From Pictodentalium vernedei (taxonomy: Eukaryota; Mollusca; Scaphopoda; Dentaliida; Dentaliidae): a stretch of DNA of 64,000 bases. This document shows positions 11,167 to 22,502 of this stretch, in pieces. The stretch's first letter is position 1. Every line of letters starts with the position of its first letter. The notes below the pieces were generated by a model that made no database searches, had not been told where the DNA came from, and saw only the letters and a program-made list of their open reading frames with translations. The position numbers and the translations under genes were made by a program. The stretch lies in assembly GCA_031216915.1 (NCBI GenBank), contig CM062292.1, positions 1,856,457 to 1,920,456 on the forward strand. The letters are read 5' to 3'.

Positions 11167-11480
11167 CAGTTAAAACTAGAAGTCCTGTCACGAATAGTGC
11201 GCTTATCTAGGCTTAATTGCGCGTTGGAATTGCGCGCAATTGCTATATCGAATGGCATCCAAAGCACAGCAGGTTCTCCCGATTACTCATAGCAAACACA
11301 TGCAATGTTTCTGCCAATGGACCTCCGGGTTACCCGGAGGTCCATTGGCTGAAACATTGCCTGTGCACAGGCCATATGTACAGATTATGATAGCTTTAAT
11401 TGGGCCATAACGCGCACATTAACGCGCATATCAACGTGCTATTTGTGCGCATTTCATGACAGGACTTCTAGTTTTAACTG
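11167..11480 (+). mobile_element. MITE family B, copy 2, nested in DIRS
   Basis: Complete 314-bp copy with CAGTTAAAACTAGAAGTCCT ends and TA on both sides (11165-11166 and 11481-11482). It lies 13 bp after the recombinase stop codon, so it inserted after the DIRS element. Confidence 0.93.
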
Positions 11481-11482
11481 TA

Positions 11483-12026
11483 TAGTTATGTAGGCTTTCT
11501 GTCCTGCTGCCCTCTTCGCTCTGGGGTATTTGACCCAGGGCAAGGGGAGGGGGGTCACCTGCTTTATAGTGAAAAGCAAGGGAATACCTCCCCCAGAGCC
11601 AGTAATTCCGAGTCGGTACCGGGATGGTTTTAAAGTGTAAAGATAATGTTTACTCATGTCATGTAATATTTTTAAAGTGTAGCTCGGTGTGAAGCATTTG
11701 TATATGTCACGTGTCAAACAAGCATTAATATACAATCCTCAGACACTTTTAATGAGTATAAAGAGTCTCATTTCTCTGGACTCCCTTTATTTATTGGTTT
11801 ACCTTTAAAAATAATTAGTATAAAGGGTTATACTGGATATTAATAGAGATCATTGATGTTTTTGTGCTCAATTACGGAATGGTATTGTGTCTTTCTTCTT
11901 TGTTAAGAATAAGAAAGATACATGTAAATCCTATCTCTCCTTTTCTCCTTGAGGGGATAATTCTGTCATATGTAATTGAGCCTATTGGATTTTCCTTTAT
12001 GTCCTGGGCCCTCCAGCCTTTTTACT
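11483..12026. other. DIRS 3' untranslated region
   Basis: Non-coding stretch between the recombinase gene and the internal complementary region. No supported ORF. Contains a GC-rich patch near 11510-11560 and AT-rich remainder. Confidence 0.6.
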
Positions 12027-12030
12027 ATTC

Positions 12031-12115
12031 AGCTAAGTCTGGGTCATTGATACAGTATAAAAATGTTAAAAAATTTATATATTTTTTATACTTACCAATG
12101 ACCCAGACGGGGATG
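12031..12115. repeat. DIRS internal complementary region
   Basis: Reads GCTAAGTCTGGGTCATTGAT, ACAGTATAAAAA, a short AT spacer, TTTTTTATACTTACCAATGA and CCCAGAC. The first half is the reverse complement of the element's left end including its TTTTTATACTGTA extension. The second half repeats the end in direct orientation. DIRS elements use such a region to template completion of their ends (established for DIRS1). Confidence 0.85.
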
Positions 12116-12186
12116 GCCCTCCCAGAAGTTGGGAACTCTTGCCTCCCCGCTGCATACATAACACTTACCAGGCACTGGTTGTAAGA

Positions 12187-12377
12187 ATGACATTTTGGCG
12201 CCAATTTCGAGACCTCCTTGACACTGGCATGCGCAGTAGAGTAAAAGTATGGAGGACCTACCAGGACATCTAATTTTTGGTTTTGATGCAAATTTTGGGG
12301 ATTGTGGGGGGGCAAAATTTGTGTTTGGCACTGAATTTAATGGAGTTTGCGCTGGCTAAGTCTGGGTCATTGGTGAA
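12187..12377. repeat. DIRS right inverted terminal repeat
   Basis: Ends GCTAAGTCTGGGTCATTGGT and is the reverse complement of 5182-5371 with scattered substitutions and small indels. The single-base differences make this copy moderately old. Confidence 0.9.
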
Positions 12378-13560
12378 TGGTCTCTCCACCCGTCTCTGTC
12401 TGTCCGTCCATGGACACATTTCGTTTCTGGACGATAACTTTGTTCTAATGGTTTGAGCTGAGTTAAATTTGGCATGTGGGTTTAGCATCACAAAATACAG
12501 GATGGGTTCGATTTCCGTTTCTAGCGGCCCATTTGCAGTAGAGTTATGGCCCTTTATTTATGGGAATTTAGCCCAACTTTTCGTTACCGGACGATAACTT
12601 TAGATCGCCTTGACCGATTTATTTCAAATTTTCAGTTTTTTGTTTCTGACCACAAAATACATCTCATGTTCACTTTTGACCACAATCGCATGTACCTTTC
12701 CAGAGTTATTCCCCTTGAATGATTGCAAATTTGTGTATTTTGTGGTTTCTGGATGATAACTTTGGTTTGCCTTGCCCTTTTTTATTCAAATTCTCAGATT
12801 TTGTTTTTGACCACAAACAACAGCTCAAGTTCACCTTTGGCCATAATAGCATGTACCGTTCCATAGTTATTCCCCTTGAATGATTGCAAATTTGTGAATT
12901 ATGTGGTTTCCGGATGATAACTTTAGTTTGCCTTGACTAATTTGTTTCAAATTCTCAGATTTTGTTTATGACCACAAAGCACAGCTCAAGTTCACTTTTC
13001 GCCAAAATCGCATCTACCTTTCCAGAGTTATTCCTCTTGAATTTGTGCATTTTGTGTTTTCCGGATTTTAACTTTAGTATGGCCTGATTTTTTATACGCC
13101 TGTTGAAAAACCGTCGAATTATGGAATCAGTCTGTCTGTCCATTTGTCCATCCATTTGTCCATCCGTCAGTCTGTCCGTTTGTCAACATTTGGTTTCCAG
13201 ATGATAACTTTAGTATTTTTTTTTCGAATGACTCCTAAACTTGGTATGTGGTTTAATCAAAACAAAAGACAGGTCAAGTTCGAATATGGAGTCAGTTCGA
13301 ACTTCGAAGTTACCCTGAAGTATGGACCTGGTTGGACATAGACTGCATCAAATATTTGGTTTCCGGATGATAACTTTTATTATTTGTTTTCCGATTGGTT
13401 CCAAACTTGGTATGTTGTTTAACCACAACAAAATACAGGTCAAGTTCGAATATGGGGTTGGTCCAAACAATTTTCACCCTCACCCCCCATCCTTACCCCA
13501 ACCTTTCAAAAATACAAAACGGGCGTAAAATTTCCCGCTACGCGGTGCTCTTGTTAAGCC
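12378..13560. repeat. Dispersed bivalve-type repeats, tandem units
   Basis: Units of about 160 bp repeat GATAACTTTAG, CCTTGACC, TTTCAAATTCTCAGATTTTG and TTTCCAGAGTTATTCC between 12400 and 13080. A second repeat starts TTTTTATACGCCTGTTGAAA at 13088 and closes with AAAACGGGCGTAAAATTTCC at 13516, then CGCGGTGCTCTTGTT. The ends are near-inverted (TATACGCC/GGCGTA). No coding potential seen. Confidence 0.7.
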
Positions 13561-13683
13561 TGACGATGACCTCCACCATGAAAAAGTACTCCTAGTAGAC
13601 CCATTTTGGACACTCGGGGTGGCCCCATATTCATTTCTATAGCGGACAGACAGACATTCTAAAATATAGTGTAGAAAAACACA

Positions 13684-13752
13684 AGCAATGTTTCAGCCAA
13701 TGGACCTCCAGGTTTAACCTGGAGGTCCATTGGCTGAAACTTTGCTTGTGCC
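13684..13752. repeat. Solitary hairpin of MITE B core type
   Basis: A near-perfect palindrome, CACAAGCAATGTTTCAGCCA ... TGGCTGAAACTTTGCTTGTG, with stem GGACCTCCAGG/CCTGGAGGTCC. It equals the core of family B without the family's ends. The tip pair differs from most copies but is compensated on the other arm. Confidence 0.8.
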
Positions 13753-13781
13753 TGTTATGCTTTGCAAGAAATTTGCAATTA

Positions 13782-13928
13782 CAGTTAAAACCAGAAGTCT
13801 CATGAAATGCGCACAAATAGCACATCGATCTGGATATAATGTACATGTTATGATCATAGTAAGGCTATTAAATTACGTACATGTACACATGGCCTGTGCA
13901 CAAGCAATGTTTCAGCCAATGGACCTCC
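13782..13928 (-). mobile_element. MITE family B, copy 3, truncated
   Basis: Left half only. It begins CAGTTAAAACCAGAAGTC after TA (13780-13781) and stops at the hairpin GGACCTCCG. Confidence 0.8.
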
Positions 13929-14568
13929 GACAACTCCCCCCAATTTCAATCACTTTCATCCATCTATCACATGTTACACCCAAACTGAGGCCAAACTTTT
14001 TTCTACAGTGTTCGGTTTGGGTAATTAATGTTCACAGACAGCTACCTCCATTTGGGAGCAAATTTTACCTGAGATACCCAGTGCACAACATTTCTTAAAC
14101 TTTTCCTGTGTGGAAGGGTCTCTGAACCGCTACTCTAGGGAAGGGAGCTCTATCTCCCAGGCTCACCGCCTGCACGGACTTGGTTCCTTGGGACATGACA
14201 AAGGCATCTTACGCAATGCTGCGCTTAATATTGCCTCCTGCCCCACCCTTATTTGAGAATCCAAGCTCCGCTCCTGCATTCAATAAGATTCATAAGATTC
14301 ATTCACTTTATTTGGCCATAGACTTAACATAACTATAGCCGAATAGATACCCCCCCCCCCCCCCCCCCCTCCACCCCTTTAATTATTGATAAACTTTTTC
14401 CCTCAAAAGTATGGATTGTGATTCCACACTGAAACAAGTGTATCAATCCATGTTTTGAGTGTCAATCCATGTTTTGTGGATAAAAAAAAAAATTCATATA
14501 TTTCGTAAATTTGTAGGTGGTACCTACAATTGAGGGTAGGCCTACAGTCTTCCAATTACATTTACGTA
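13929..14568. other. No gene seen; poly-C tract
   Basis: Contains a C-homopolymer near 14351-14369 and ATAAGATTCATAAGATTCATTCACTTTATTTGGCCATAG in two halves, which could be the end of an old retroelement read on the other strand (AATAAAGTGAATGAATC). No supported ORF. Confidence 0.4.
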
Positions 14569-14835
14569 CATTTAAAACTAGAAGTCCTGACATGAATTGT
14601 GCTCTTATCTAGGCAGAATTGCCCGTTAGAATTGCTTGCAATTGCCATATCAAATGGCATCTAAAGCACAGCAGGTTCTCCTGGTTACCCGGAGGTCCAT
14701 TGGCTGAAACATTGCTTGTGCGCAGGCCATATGTACAGAATTTGATAGCCTTACTATGGTCATAACGCGTAGATTAACGTGCAGATCGACATGCTATTTG
14801 TGCGCATTTCATAACAGGACTTCTACTTTGAACTG
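14569..14835 (+). mobile_element. MITE family B, copy 4, internally shortened
   Basis: Begins CATTTAAAACTAGAAGTCCT and ends ACTTCTACTTTGAACTG, with TA on both sides. The left arm of the hairpin is lost, shortening the copy to 267 bp. Confidence 0.88.
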
Positions 14836-15058
14836 TAAGGGAAGAGTTAAATAATTGAATATTTATGGAAAAAAAAACTATTGTATTTAACAGTGTGTTG
14901 GGGGTGGGGGGGGGGGGGGTGGGGTAAGGGACCTGGTGATATGTCATGTCCCCTTCCAGCACCCAGCCCCTCCATTTCTGAATGTCACCGTCAGTGACAA
15001 TGATTGCTTTTGATCGCGAAGTTATCAATCAAGAATTAATACATTCAAAAATACTCTA

Positions 15059-15372
15059 CAGTTAAAACTAGAAGTCCTGTCACGAATAGTGCGCTTATCT
15101 AGGCTTAATTGCGCATTGGAATTGCGTGCAATTGCCATATCGAATGGCATCCAAATCACGGCAGGTTCCCCTGGTTACCCATAGCAAACACATGCAATGT
15201 TTCTGCCAATGGACCTCCGGGTTACCCGGAGGTCCATTGGCTGAAACATTGCTTGTGCACAGGCCATATGTACAGAATTTGATAGCTTTACTTGGGCCAT
15301 AACGTGCATATTAACGCGCATATCAACGTGCTATTTGTGCGCATTTAATGACAGGACTTCTAGTTTTAACTG
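15059..15372 (+). mobile_element. MITE family B, copy 5
   Basis: Complete, flanked by TA (15057-15058 and 15373-15374), with full hairpin GGACCTCCGGG/CCCGGAGGTCC. Confidence 0.92.
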
Positions 15373-15384
15373 TATTTATCCCTA

Positions 15385-16640
15385 GAGCAATACATAATGC
15401 CGGCATATGTGGTGGCCCACCGTCGTTCGTCCATCCTTTGTCTGTCCATCCATCCGTCTGTTCATCCGGCATCTGTATCCATTTCTTTGGCATTCGATAA
15501 CTTGAAAAATATTGCTTGGATTGTCAAGTTACTGTTAATACTAGAAGTCCTGTCATGAAATGCGCACAAATAGCACGTCGATCTGCACGTTGATATACGC
15601 GTTATGACCATGGTAAGGCTATCAAAGTCTGTACATATGGCCTGTGCACAAGCAGTGGTTCAGCCAAAGGACCTCCGGGTAACCCGATGGCCCATTGGCC
15701 GAAACATTGCCTGTGTTTGCTATGAGTAACCAGGAGAACCTGCCGTGCTTTGGATGCCATTCGGTATGGCAACTGCGCGCAATTCCTACGTGCAATTAAG
15801 CCTAGATAAGCACACAGTTCATGACTGGACGTCTAGTTTTAACTGTACTTTATATTTGTGTTCAGGTTACTGATGTGCCGAGCTGTATAGTTTTTGGTGT
15901 AAATCTGTTATTTGGATCCTGAGGTATTAACCTTTTATCCTTCAAATTGAAAATTCCTCCAATCCCTTTGGCATGAGATAACAAAAAAATAACAATCCGA
16001 TTGTCATGTTACTTCATATATGTGTTCAGGTTACTGATGTGCCGAGCTGTATAGTTTTTGGTGTAAATCTAATAATTTGATCCTGTGATATTAACCTTTT
16101 ATCCTTCAAATTGAGAACTCCTCCAATCCATTTCTTCGGCATGTGATAACTCAAAAAATATTAATCCGATTATCAGGTTACTTTATATATGTATTCAGGT
16201 TACTGATGTGCTGTGCTGTATAGTTTTTTTTATGTAAATCTAATAATTTCATCCAGAGATATTAACCCTTTATCCATCAAATTAGTCACTCCTCCAATCC
16301 ATTTCTATATGTACCCATACCATGTATGGTGTACATAATGTCTGCATCCGGGGTGGCCCTCCGTCACACAGCTTTCTACTAGTTGCGTGTATGGGTGTTC
16401 GGCCTATTTTTTATTCAGCAATAACACTGAGCAGCCTGTATTTTATGTTTCACACATATCAAACACATGCACGAGACATTTTACTGTTTAGTGCAAGTAA
16501 CTTTCGCTCCTACATGTATGCAGACCGACCCATTTTGTTAAATCAAATCAAACATATTACATGTAATGTATATGTGTTGACAACCTATTTTTTGATGGTG
16601 ACTGTCCAGTAGCCTGGTGCAAACTCTGCTCTGTAAAGTA
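15385..16640. repeat. 'TGTACCCATACCATG' dispersed repeat, tandem ~155-bp units
   Basis: Repeated units hold CAGGTTACTGATGTGCCGAG, CTGTATAGTTTTTGGTGTAA, GATATTAACCTTTTATCCTT and AACTCCTCCAATCCATTTCT. A head reading TGTACCCATACCATGTATGG recurs at 16312. The same family is at 55.55-56.4 kb, where it lacks the MITE at 15532 and so shows the empty target. Confidence 0.8.
15532..15845 (-). mobile_element. MITE family B, copy 6, with paralogous empty site
   Basis: Flanked by GGATTGTCAAGTTA on the left and TACTTTATATTTG on the right. The related repeat at 55690-55720 reads GGATTGTCAAGTTACTTTAT without the insert. TA is therefore the exact duplicated target (15530-15531 and 15846-15847). Confidence 0.94.
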
Positions 16641-16737
16641 TAATGAATGCTATAAGATTTGAAAACACCTATCGAGTGAAAATTCCATCCAGATAATAAA
16701 TCAAGTTCAGTGTGAAACTGGGAAAAAGTATTTTTAA

Positions 16738-16979
16738 CCCTTTACCTAACGAATCGCCTGCATCCGCCCGCGTAATATGCAAATTGAGTAGTTGAAAAAA
16801 TTAATTTTTTCAAAAAATTTCAACAAAACCATATCATGTGACCCCTCATTGGAACGAGCTCATTGAGCTCGTTCCAATGAGGGGGTCACATGATATGGTT
16901 TTGTTGAAATTTTTTGAAAAATTTTAAAAAATGATATTTAAAATAATAAATTTTGATATCGTCTGCGTTGGGTAAAGGG
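16738..16979. mobile_element. MITE family C (piggyBac-like), copy 1
   Basis: Ends CCCTTTACCTAACG and CGTTGGGTAAAGGG with TTAA at 16734-16737 and 16980-16983. The core is a long hairpin around CCTCATTGGAACGAGCTCAT / GAGCTCGTTCCAATGAGG. CCC next to TTAA is piggyBac style. Confidence 0.88.
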
Positions 16980-17183
16980 TTAAACTAAATAGTAAAGAGA
17001 CTTCTGAACTAAATCAGAACCTGTGCGAGAGCAATCTCCACTCTGAGTGTCCACGTTATAATTAACATAATTCGTCCATCATCTCATTCAACACATTGAA
17101 GACAAATTATTAGCCTCACAGAGTCCTGCCAACCATGAATACAACAAATTTGTCACAAGCTCCCAATAAAAATCGACTGGTTA

Positions 17184-17585
17184 GGCCTAAAAAAATAAAA
17201 AATCTGTTTCTCAGGCCCTCCCGCATGGTCCTTTTGGCTGCCGCATGCTCTCTTTTTATAACCAATTTAAACTTAAAAAATTAAAAATTAAATGGTTTAT
17301 GTCTGATATTTTACCCAAGTTAAAAAAATTGATGATTTTGTCCCTTGAGTGCAAGAAGGCTTTGCAATGCATTAGCATTGCAAAGCCTTCTTGCACTCAA
17401 GGGATGAAATACACCACCACCCATGCTATTCTGTAGATTATGAGGCCTAAAACTTGAACCAAGAACACAAACTTTTGATGGCAAAGAAGAAATTACTGAA
17501 ATAAAAAATAAAATAAAAAACCGCTCGCCTGCATGCAATTTCACAAATAATAGCCTGAGAAACAGAAGATCTACTTTGTGTGGCC
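17184..17585. mobile_element. PIF/Harbinger-type MITE, copy 1
   Basis: Ends GGCCTAAAAAAATA...CTGTTTCTCAGGCC and GCCTGAGAAACAG...TGTGTGGCC, with TTA at 17181-17183 and 17586-17588. A 3-bp TWA duplication and GGC ends fit PIF/Harbinger. The core hairpin is GAAGGCTTTGCAATGC / GCATTGCAAAGCCTTC. Confidence 0.82.
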
Positions 17586-17588
17586 TTA

Positions 17589-18173
17589 CAGTAGTGACAC
17601 CTCACCAAGTCTGTTGAACTTGCACAGGTAGTTTGGTTAGTAATTAAAACCAGTGGCAATAATCTTTCAATAAAACAGTTACAAACAGGGGCATTAGTGG
17701 ACCAGTGACATAATCAAACGGCTACTTGTCATTGTTTGAAGCTTCTTTTGATCACAGACTTTTAGCAGCCAATTGTTTTGTACATGTTTACTTCAAATTA
17801 ATATTCGAGCAGGATCACTTCGCAATATGAATAACCTCACTCTACATTCATTTAACAGAGAAAATTAGCTTTTAGTCCTCTCTCAGTTTATAACCTTTGG
17901 ATAAACTCTGGGAAAAAAAATAGCAATGCAAGTGGGGAGGGGGCGATGAAAGTCAGGAGAGTGTGGTAATTTCTTATTTTTTATTCTTTTTTTTTGGGGG
18001 GGGGGGGGGGGGGGGGGGGGTGCCACATCTCGGGTTGTGGCGACTAATTCTTACAATTTCTGGATAAAATCTAAAGAACCACCCACAACCATTGGAAGAT
18101 GGCTAGCCCATTTGCTACGATTTTGTTACATGTACATAAGTCTACATTGATGTTACAGGCTGTGTTTTGACTT
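17589..18173. other. No gene seen; poly-G tract
   Basis: AT-rich, with a G-homopolymer at about 17995-18020. No supported feature. Confidence 0.5.
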
Positions 18174-18175
18174 TA

Positions 18176-18367
18176 CAGTTAAAACTAGAATTCCTGTCAT
18201 GAAATGTGCGCTTATCTGGGCTTAAATTGCGCGTAGGAATTGTGCGCAATTGCCATGTCGAATGACATTCAAAGCATAGCAGGTTCTCCTAGTTACTCAT
18301 AGCAAACACAGGCAATGTTTCTGTCAATGGACCTCCGGGTTCATGACAGGACTTCTAGTTTTAACTG
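18176..18367 (+). mobile_element. MITE family B, copy 7, half deleted
   Basis: Both ends and flanking TA are present. Sequence jumps from GGACCTCCGGGTT straight into CATGACAGGACTTC, so the right half of the body is missing. Confidence 0.88.
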
Positions 18368-18369
18368 TA

Positions 18370-18940
18370 AATTAAGTTGAAACAATTGCCTTATTCAATA
18401 ATATTATGACGAATTAATAATTAAAATTGATATTGCTGGTGGTTTTCCTTTTTTGGGGGGTGGGGGTGGAGTGGGGTGGGGTTCTCATTTGAAAACGTAA
18501 TTATTCGTTTCCAGTTAATGAAAGCGAACAGGATGTCTATATATCACAAGCACATATCCGTACAAATTATAATGAGGGAGATCAAAACCTGGGCGATTAA
18601 ATTAAGCCTTTATTCGTTGATTCTCAGGCAAGTTATAGCTTGAAGGGTGCCGTTGATTTCCATATACCGTGGCCCACTCCTTTATTCAATGAAAAATAAC
18701 ACCCCGCGTAACAGACTTTGAAAAGGATGTGCATGGGAAATACAAGTTCTGTGGTGATCAAATAGTGAAATAGATGGTCAATTTTACAATTACTGAGTTA
18801 AAAACTTACTGTTGAAATTTGTGGCAAAAACATTTGTTTTCATTGATTGCGACGCCATGCAGAGCAAGATGAGATCTCAGAAATTACACCATGAAGGCCT
18901 GCGCATTTTTTATGACACGCAGTCCTCATTTTGGGGAAAT
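18370..18940. other. No gene seen
   Basis: Unique-looking AT-rich DNA with a G-rich patch near 18455-18480. No ORF, hairpin or repeat that I can support. Confidence 0.4.
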
Positions 18941-18941
18941 A

Positions 18942-19251
18942 CAGTTAAAACTAGAAGTCCTGTCACGAACTGCGCGCTTATCTAGGCTTAATTGCGCGTA
19001 AGAATTGCGCGCAATTGCCGCATGGAATGGCATCCCTAGCACGGCAGGTTCTCCTGTTTACGCATAGCAAACACAGGCAATGTTTCTGCCAATGGACCTC
19101 CGGATTACCCGGAGGTCCATTGGCTGAAACATTACTTGTGGGCCATATGAACAGAATTTAATAGCCTTACCATGGTCATAATGCGTAGATTAATGCGCAA
19201 ATCGACGTGCTATTTGTGCGCATTTCATGACAGGACTTCTACTTTTAACTG
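18942..19251 (+). mobile_element. MITE family B, copy 8
   Basis: Complete, with CAGTTAAAACTAGAAGTCCT start, CTTCTACTTTTAACTG end and TA on both sides. It abuts the target duplication of the hAT-like element that starts at 19261. Confidence 0.92.
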
Positions 19252-20641
19252 TAGGTAGGGTAGAGCTGAAATGGTTAAGGGATTTTCTTGATCGATTAAT
19301 CACGTGGATTAGCCTTGGTTACTCTAGTGATCCGAATAATCATACCTGTATTAAATTTCAATAAAAATTCCAGCCCGTACGGTCCTTATTTGAACCCCTA
19401 CGATTATTAAATTTTGCATTTTCAAATGTTCGATTTAATTTATGATGAAATCTCAATCGCAAAACATGAACTCTCTTATGAAAATCGCATCGTAAAGTCA
19501 GCTAAATTTCTCAAGAAATAGACTAACACTTGGTTCAAAAGTGCAAATGTTGACGAAATAGAATAAACCTTGCATCCCTCAAAACGGTCATTTCCATTTT
19601 ATACCGGGCGATTGTCTTCGTAAATTTCGAACACATGCTTCCACTCTGAGGGTTGTATACGAGCACCCCCATCAAAAGGAGTGAGACATTCTGTTAAAAG
19701 AAAAAGGGAACCTATTCTCAACCTGCCCAACCACTTTGAAAGTAATGATGACTGAACAGTCCCCCCCCCTCCCCCCCCCCCCCCCCCCCCAAAACCACAC
19801 ACACAAGCAGAGTGTGAAGTTGTGGTGTCTGTAATGTTGGCACTCTCAGTCTTGAAGCTGCACAAAGCTCGGATCAGAAGTGTCCGCGTGCAGTATTCTG
19901 GCATTGTTGGGGCTTTCCCCTAATTGTTGACAAACATGTGCTCACTCGTGAAAGTGTTTGTTTTTTGTTTTTTCTGTTCAATCTTTGAAAATTCTCAGTT
20001 TTTATGTGGGAATTGGATGGATATCAACAATACAAAAACAAGTCAAAATCAGTTTGTATTAAATATTCTATTCTTTCAAAAATGCAGAACAACGACACTC
20101 ACCTGGTTAATATATCAGTGATTCAAATCCACTCTATGTCTGTCATATTTAAATTCTGGGAGGTTCGCCTCACTGGTAACCAGGTTCCCCGCCCGCATTT
20201 CCCCAAAAATAGAGGGTAAAATATATATTTCGGACAAAAATGTGTTCAGGAATAATAACCGAAACCGATACCGGAATCTACTCTTTTTGTAAAAAAAAAA
20301 AAAAAACGAGTAGAAACCGATACAGAGAGAAAATTTCATAACCTGCCGTTTCCCAACATTTTATTTATTGGTGTTTAAGGGCATACTAGTATTTGCAAAA
20401 AGGCTAATCATGACCGAAACACGGATATAAACTCAAGTTTAGCCAATCATTTATACCCATGTCGCCCATTTTGGAGGACTTCTACCCCAAGCATTGGTTA
20501 CTGGGTCCTATTATACCAGCAAAACAGGGCATGTTTACAAAAGTGAACAAGCACAACTCCACTTCCCGGGATCCCTACAGGGAAGCTTCCAACACTAATT
20601 TCAGCACATTTCATTGATTGCCACTCTCATGCCTGCATTTT

Positions 20642-22430
20642 CCACCCCCTACTATTATTCAAACCCCTTACTATTATTAAAATTCCAAAATTTTCCACCC
20701 CCTACTATTATTCAAACCCCTTACTATTATTAAAATTCCAAAATTTTCCACCCCCTACTATTATTCAAACCCCTTACTATTATTAAAATTCCAAAATTTT
20801 CCACCCCCTACTATTATTCAAACCCCTTACTATTATTAAAATTCCAAAATTTTCCACCCCCTACTATTATTCAAACCCCTTACTATTATTAAAATTCCAA
20901 AATTTTCCACCCCCTACTATTATTCAAACCCCTTACTATTATTAAAATTCCAAAATTTTCCACCCCCTACTATTATTCAAACCCCTTACTATTATTAAAA
21001 TTCCAAAATTTTCCACCCCCTACTATTATTCAAACCCCTTACTATTATTAAAATTCCAAAATTTTTCCACCCCCTACTATTATTCAAACCCCCTACTACT
21101 ATTAAAATTCCGAAATTTTTCCACCCCCTACTATTATTCAAACCCCTTACTATTATTAAAATTCCAAAATTTTTCCACCCCCTACTATTATTCAAACCCC
21201 CTACTATTATTAAAATTCCAAAATTTTTCCACCCCCTACTATTATTCAAACCCCCTACTATTATTAAAATTCCAAAATTTTTCCACCCCCTACTATTATT
21301 CAAACCCCCTACTATTATTAAAATTCCAAAATTTTTCCACCCCCTACTATTATTCAAACCCCCTACTATTATTAAAATTCCAAAATTTTTCCACCCCCTA
21401 CTATTATTCAAACCCCTTACTATTATTAAAATTCCAAAATTTTTCCACCCCCTACTATTATTCAAACCCCCTACTATTATTAAAATTCCAAAATTTTTCC
21501 ACCCCCTACTATTATTCAAACCCCCTACTATTATTCAAATTCCAAAATTTTTCCACCCCCGACTATTATTCAAACCCCCTACTATTATTAAAATTCCAAA
21601 ATTTTTCCACCCCCTACTATTATTCAAACCCCCTACTATTATTCAAACCCCCTACTATTATTCAAACCCCCTACTATTATTAAAATTCCAAATTTTTTCC
21701 ACCCCCTACTATTATTCAAACCCCCTACTATTATTCAAACCCCCTACTATTATTCAAACCCCCTACTATTATTCAAACCCCCTACTATTATTAAAATTCC
21801 GAAATTTTTCCACCCCCTACTATTATTCAAACCCCTACTATTATTAAAATTCCGAAATTTTTCCACCCCCTACTATTATTCAAACCCCTTACTATTATTA
21901 AAATTCCAAAATTTTTCCACCCCCTACTATTATTCAAACCCCCTACTATTATTCAAACCCCCTACTATTATTCAAACCCCCTACTATTATTCAAATCCCC
22001 TACTATTATTCAAACCCCCTACTATTATTCAAACCCCCTACTATTATTAAAATTCCGAAATTTTTCCACCCCCTACTATTATTCAAACCCCCTACTATTA
22101 TTAAAATTCCGAAATTTTTCCACCCCCTACTATTATTCAAACCCCTTACTATTATTAAAATTCCAAAATTTTTCCACCCCCTACTATTATTCAAACCCCC
22201 TACTATTATTCAAACCCCCTACTATTATTCAAACCCCCTACTATTATTCAAACCCCCTACTATTATTAAAATTCCGAAATTTTTCCACCCCCTACTATTA
22301 TTCAAACCCCCTACTATTATTAAAATTCCGAAATTTTTCCACCCCCTACTATTATTCAAACCCCTTACTATTATTAAAATTCCAAAATTTTTCCACCCCC
22401 GACTATTATTCTGACCCCTACTATTATTCG
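20642..22430. repeat. 53/54-bp minisatellite (CCACCCCCTACTATTATTC)
   Basis: Units of 53 bp at the left and 54 bp further right, made of CCACCCCCTACTATTATTC, AAACCCCTTACTATTATT and AAAATTCCAAAATTTT. Toward the right the 18-19 bp submotif CCCCTACTATTATTCAAAC is amplified on its own in runs (for example 21640-21680, 21715-21785 and 22195-22260). The 54-bp unit is a multiple of three and creates long meaningless open frames. Confidence 0.95.
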
Positions 22431-22502
22431 GATCACTAGAGTAACCGATTAATCACTTGTCCAAATAGATATCTGAATAATTGCCATACCGTTGATGATT
22501 TA

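Larger units (their letters stand above)
5168..12377 (+). mobile_element. DIRS-type tyrosine-recombinase retrotransposon, full length but inactive
   Basis: It has inverted terminal repeats (5182-5371 and 12187-12377), a gag region, reverse transcriptase and RNase H, a tyrosine recombinase in an overlapping frame, and an internal complementary region near the right end. This is the DIRS1 layout: integration by a recombinase instead of an integrase, and no target duplication. No duplication is visible. A MITE of 314 bp lies after the recombinase stop, so the element itself is about 6.9 kb. Several frameshifts and stops mean it cannot make full proteins now. Confidence 0.9.

Noticed and set aside
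20995-21519. 174-codon minus-strand frame (NNSRGWKNFGILIIVGGL repeats)
   Set aside because: It is the 54-bp minisatellite translated; it has no start context or domain.
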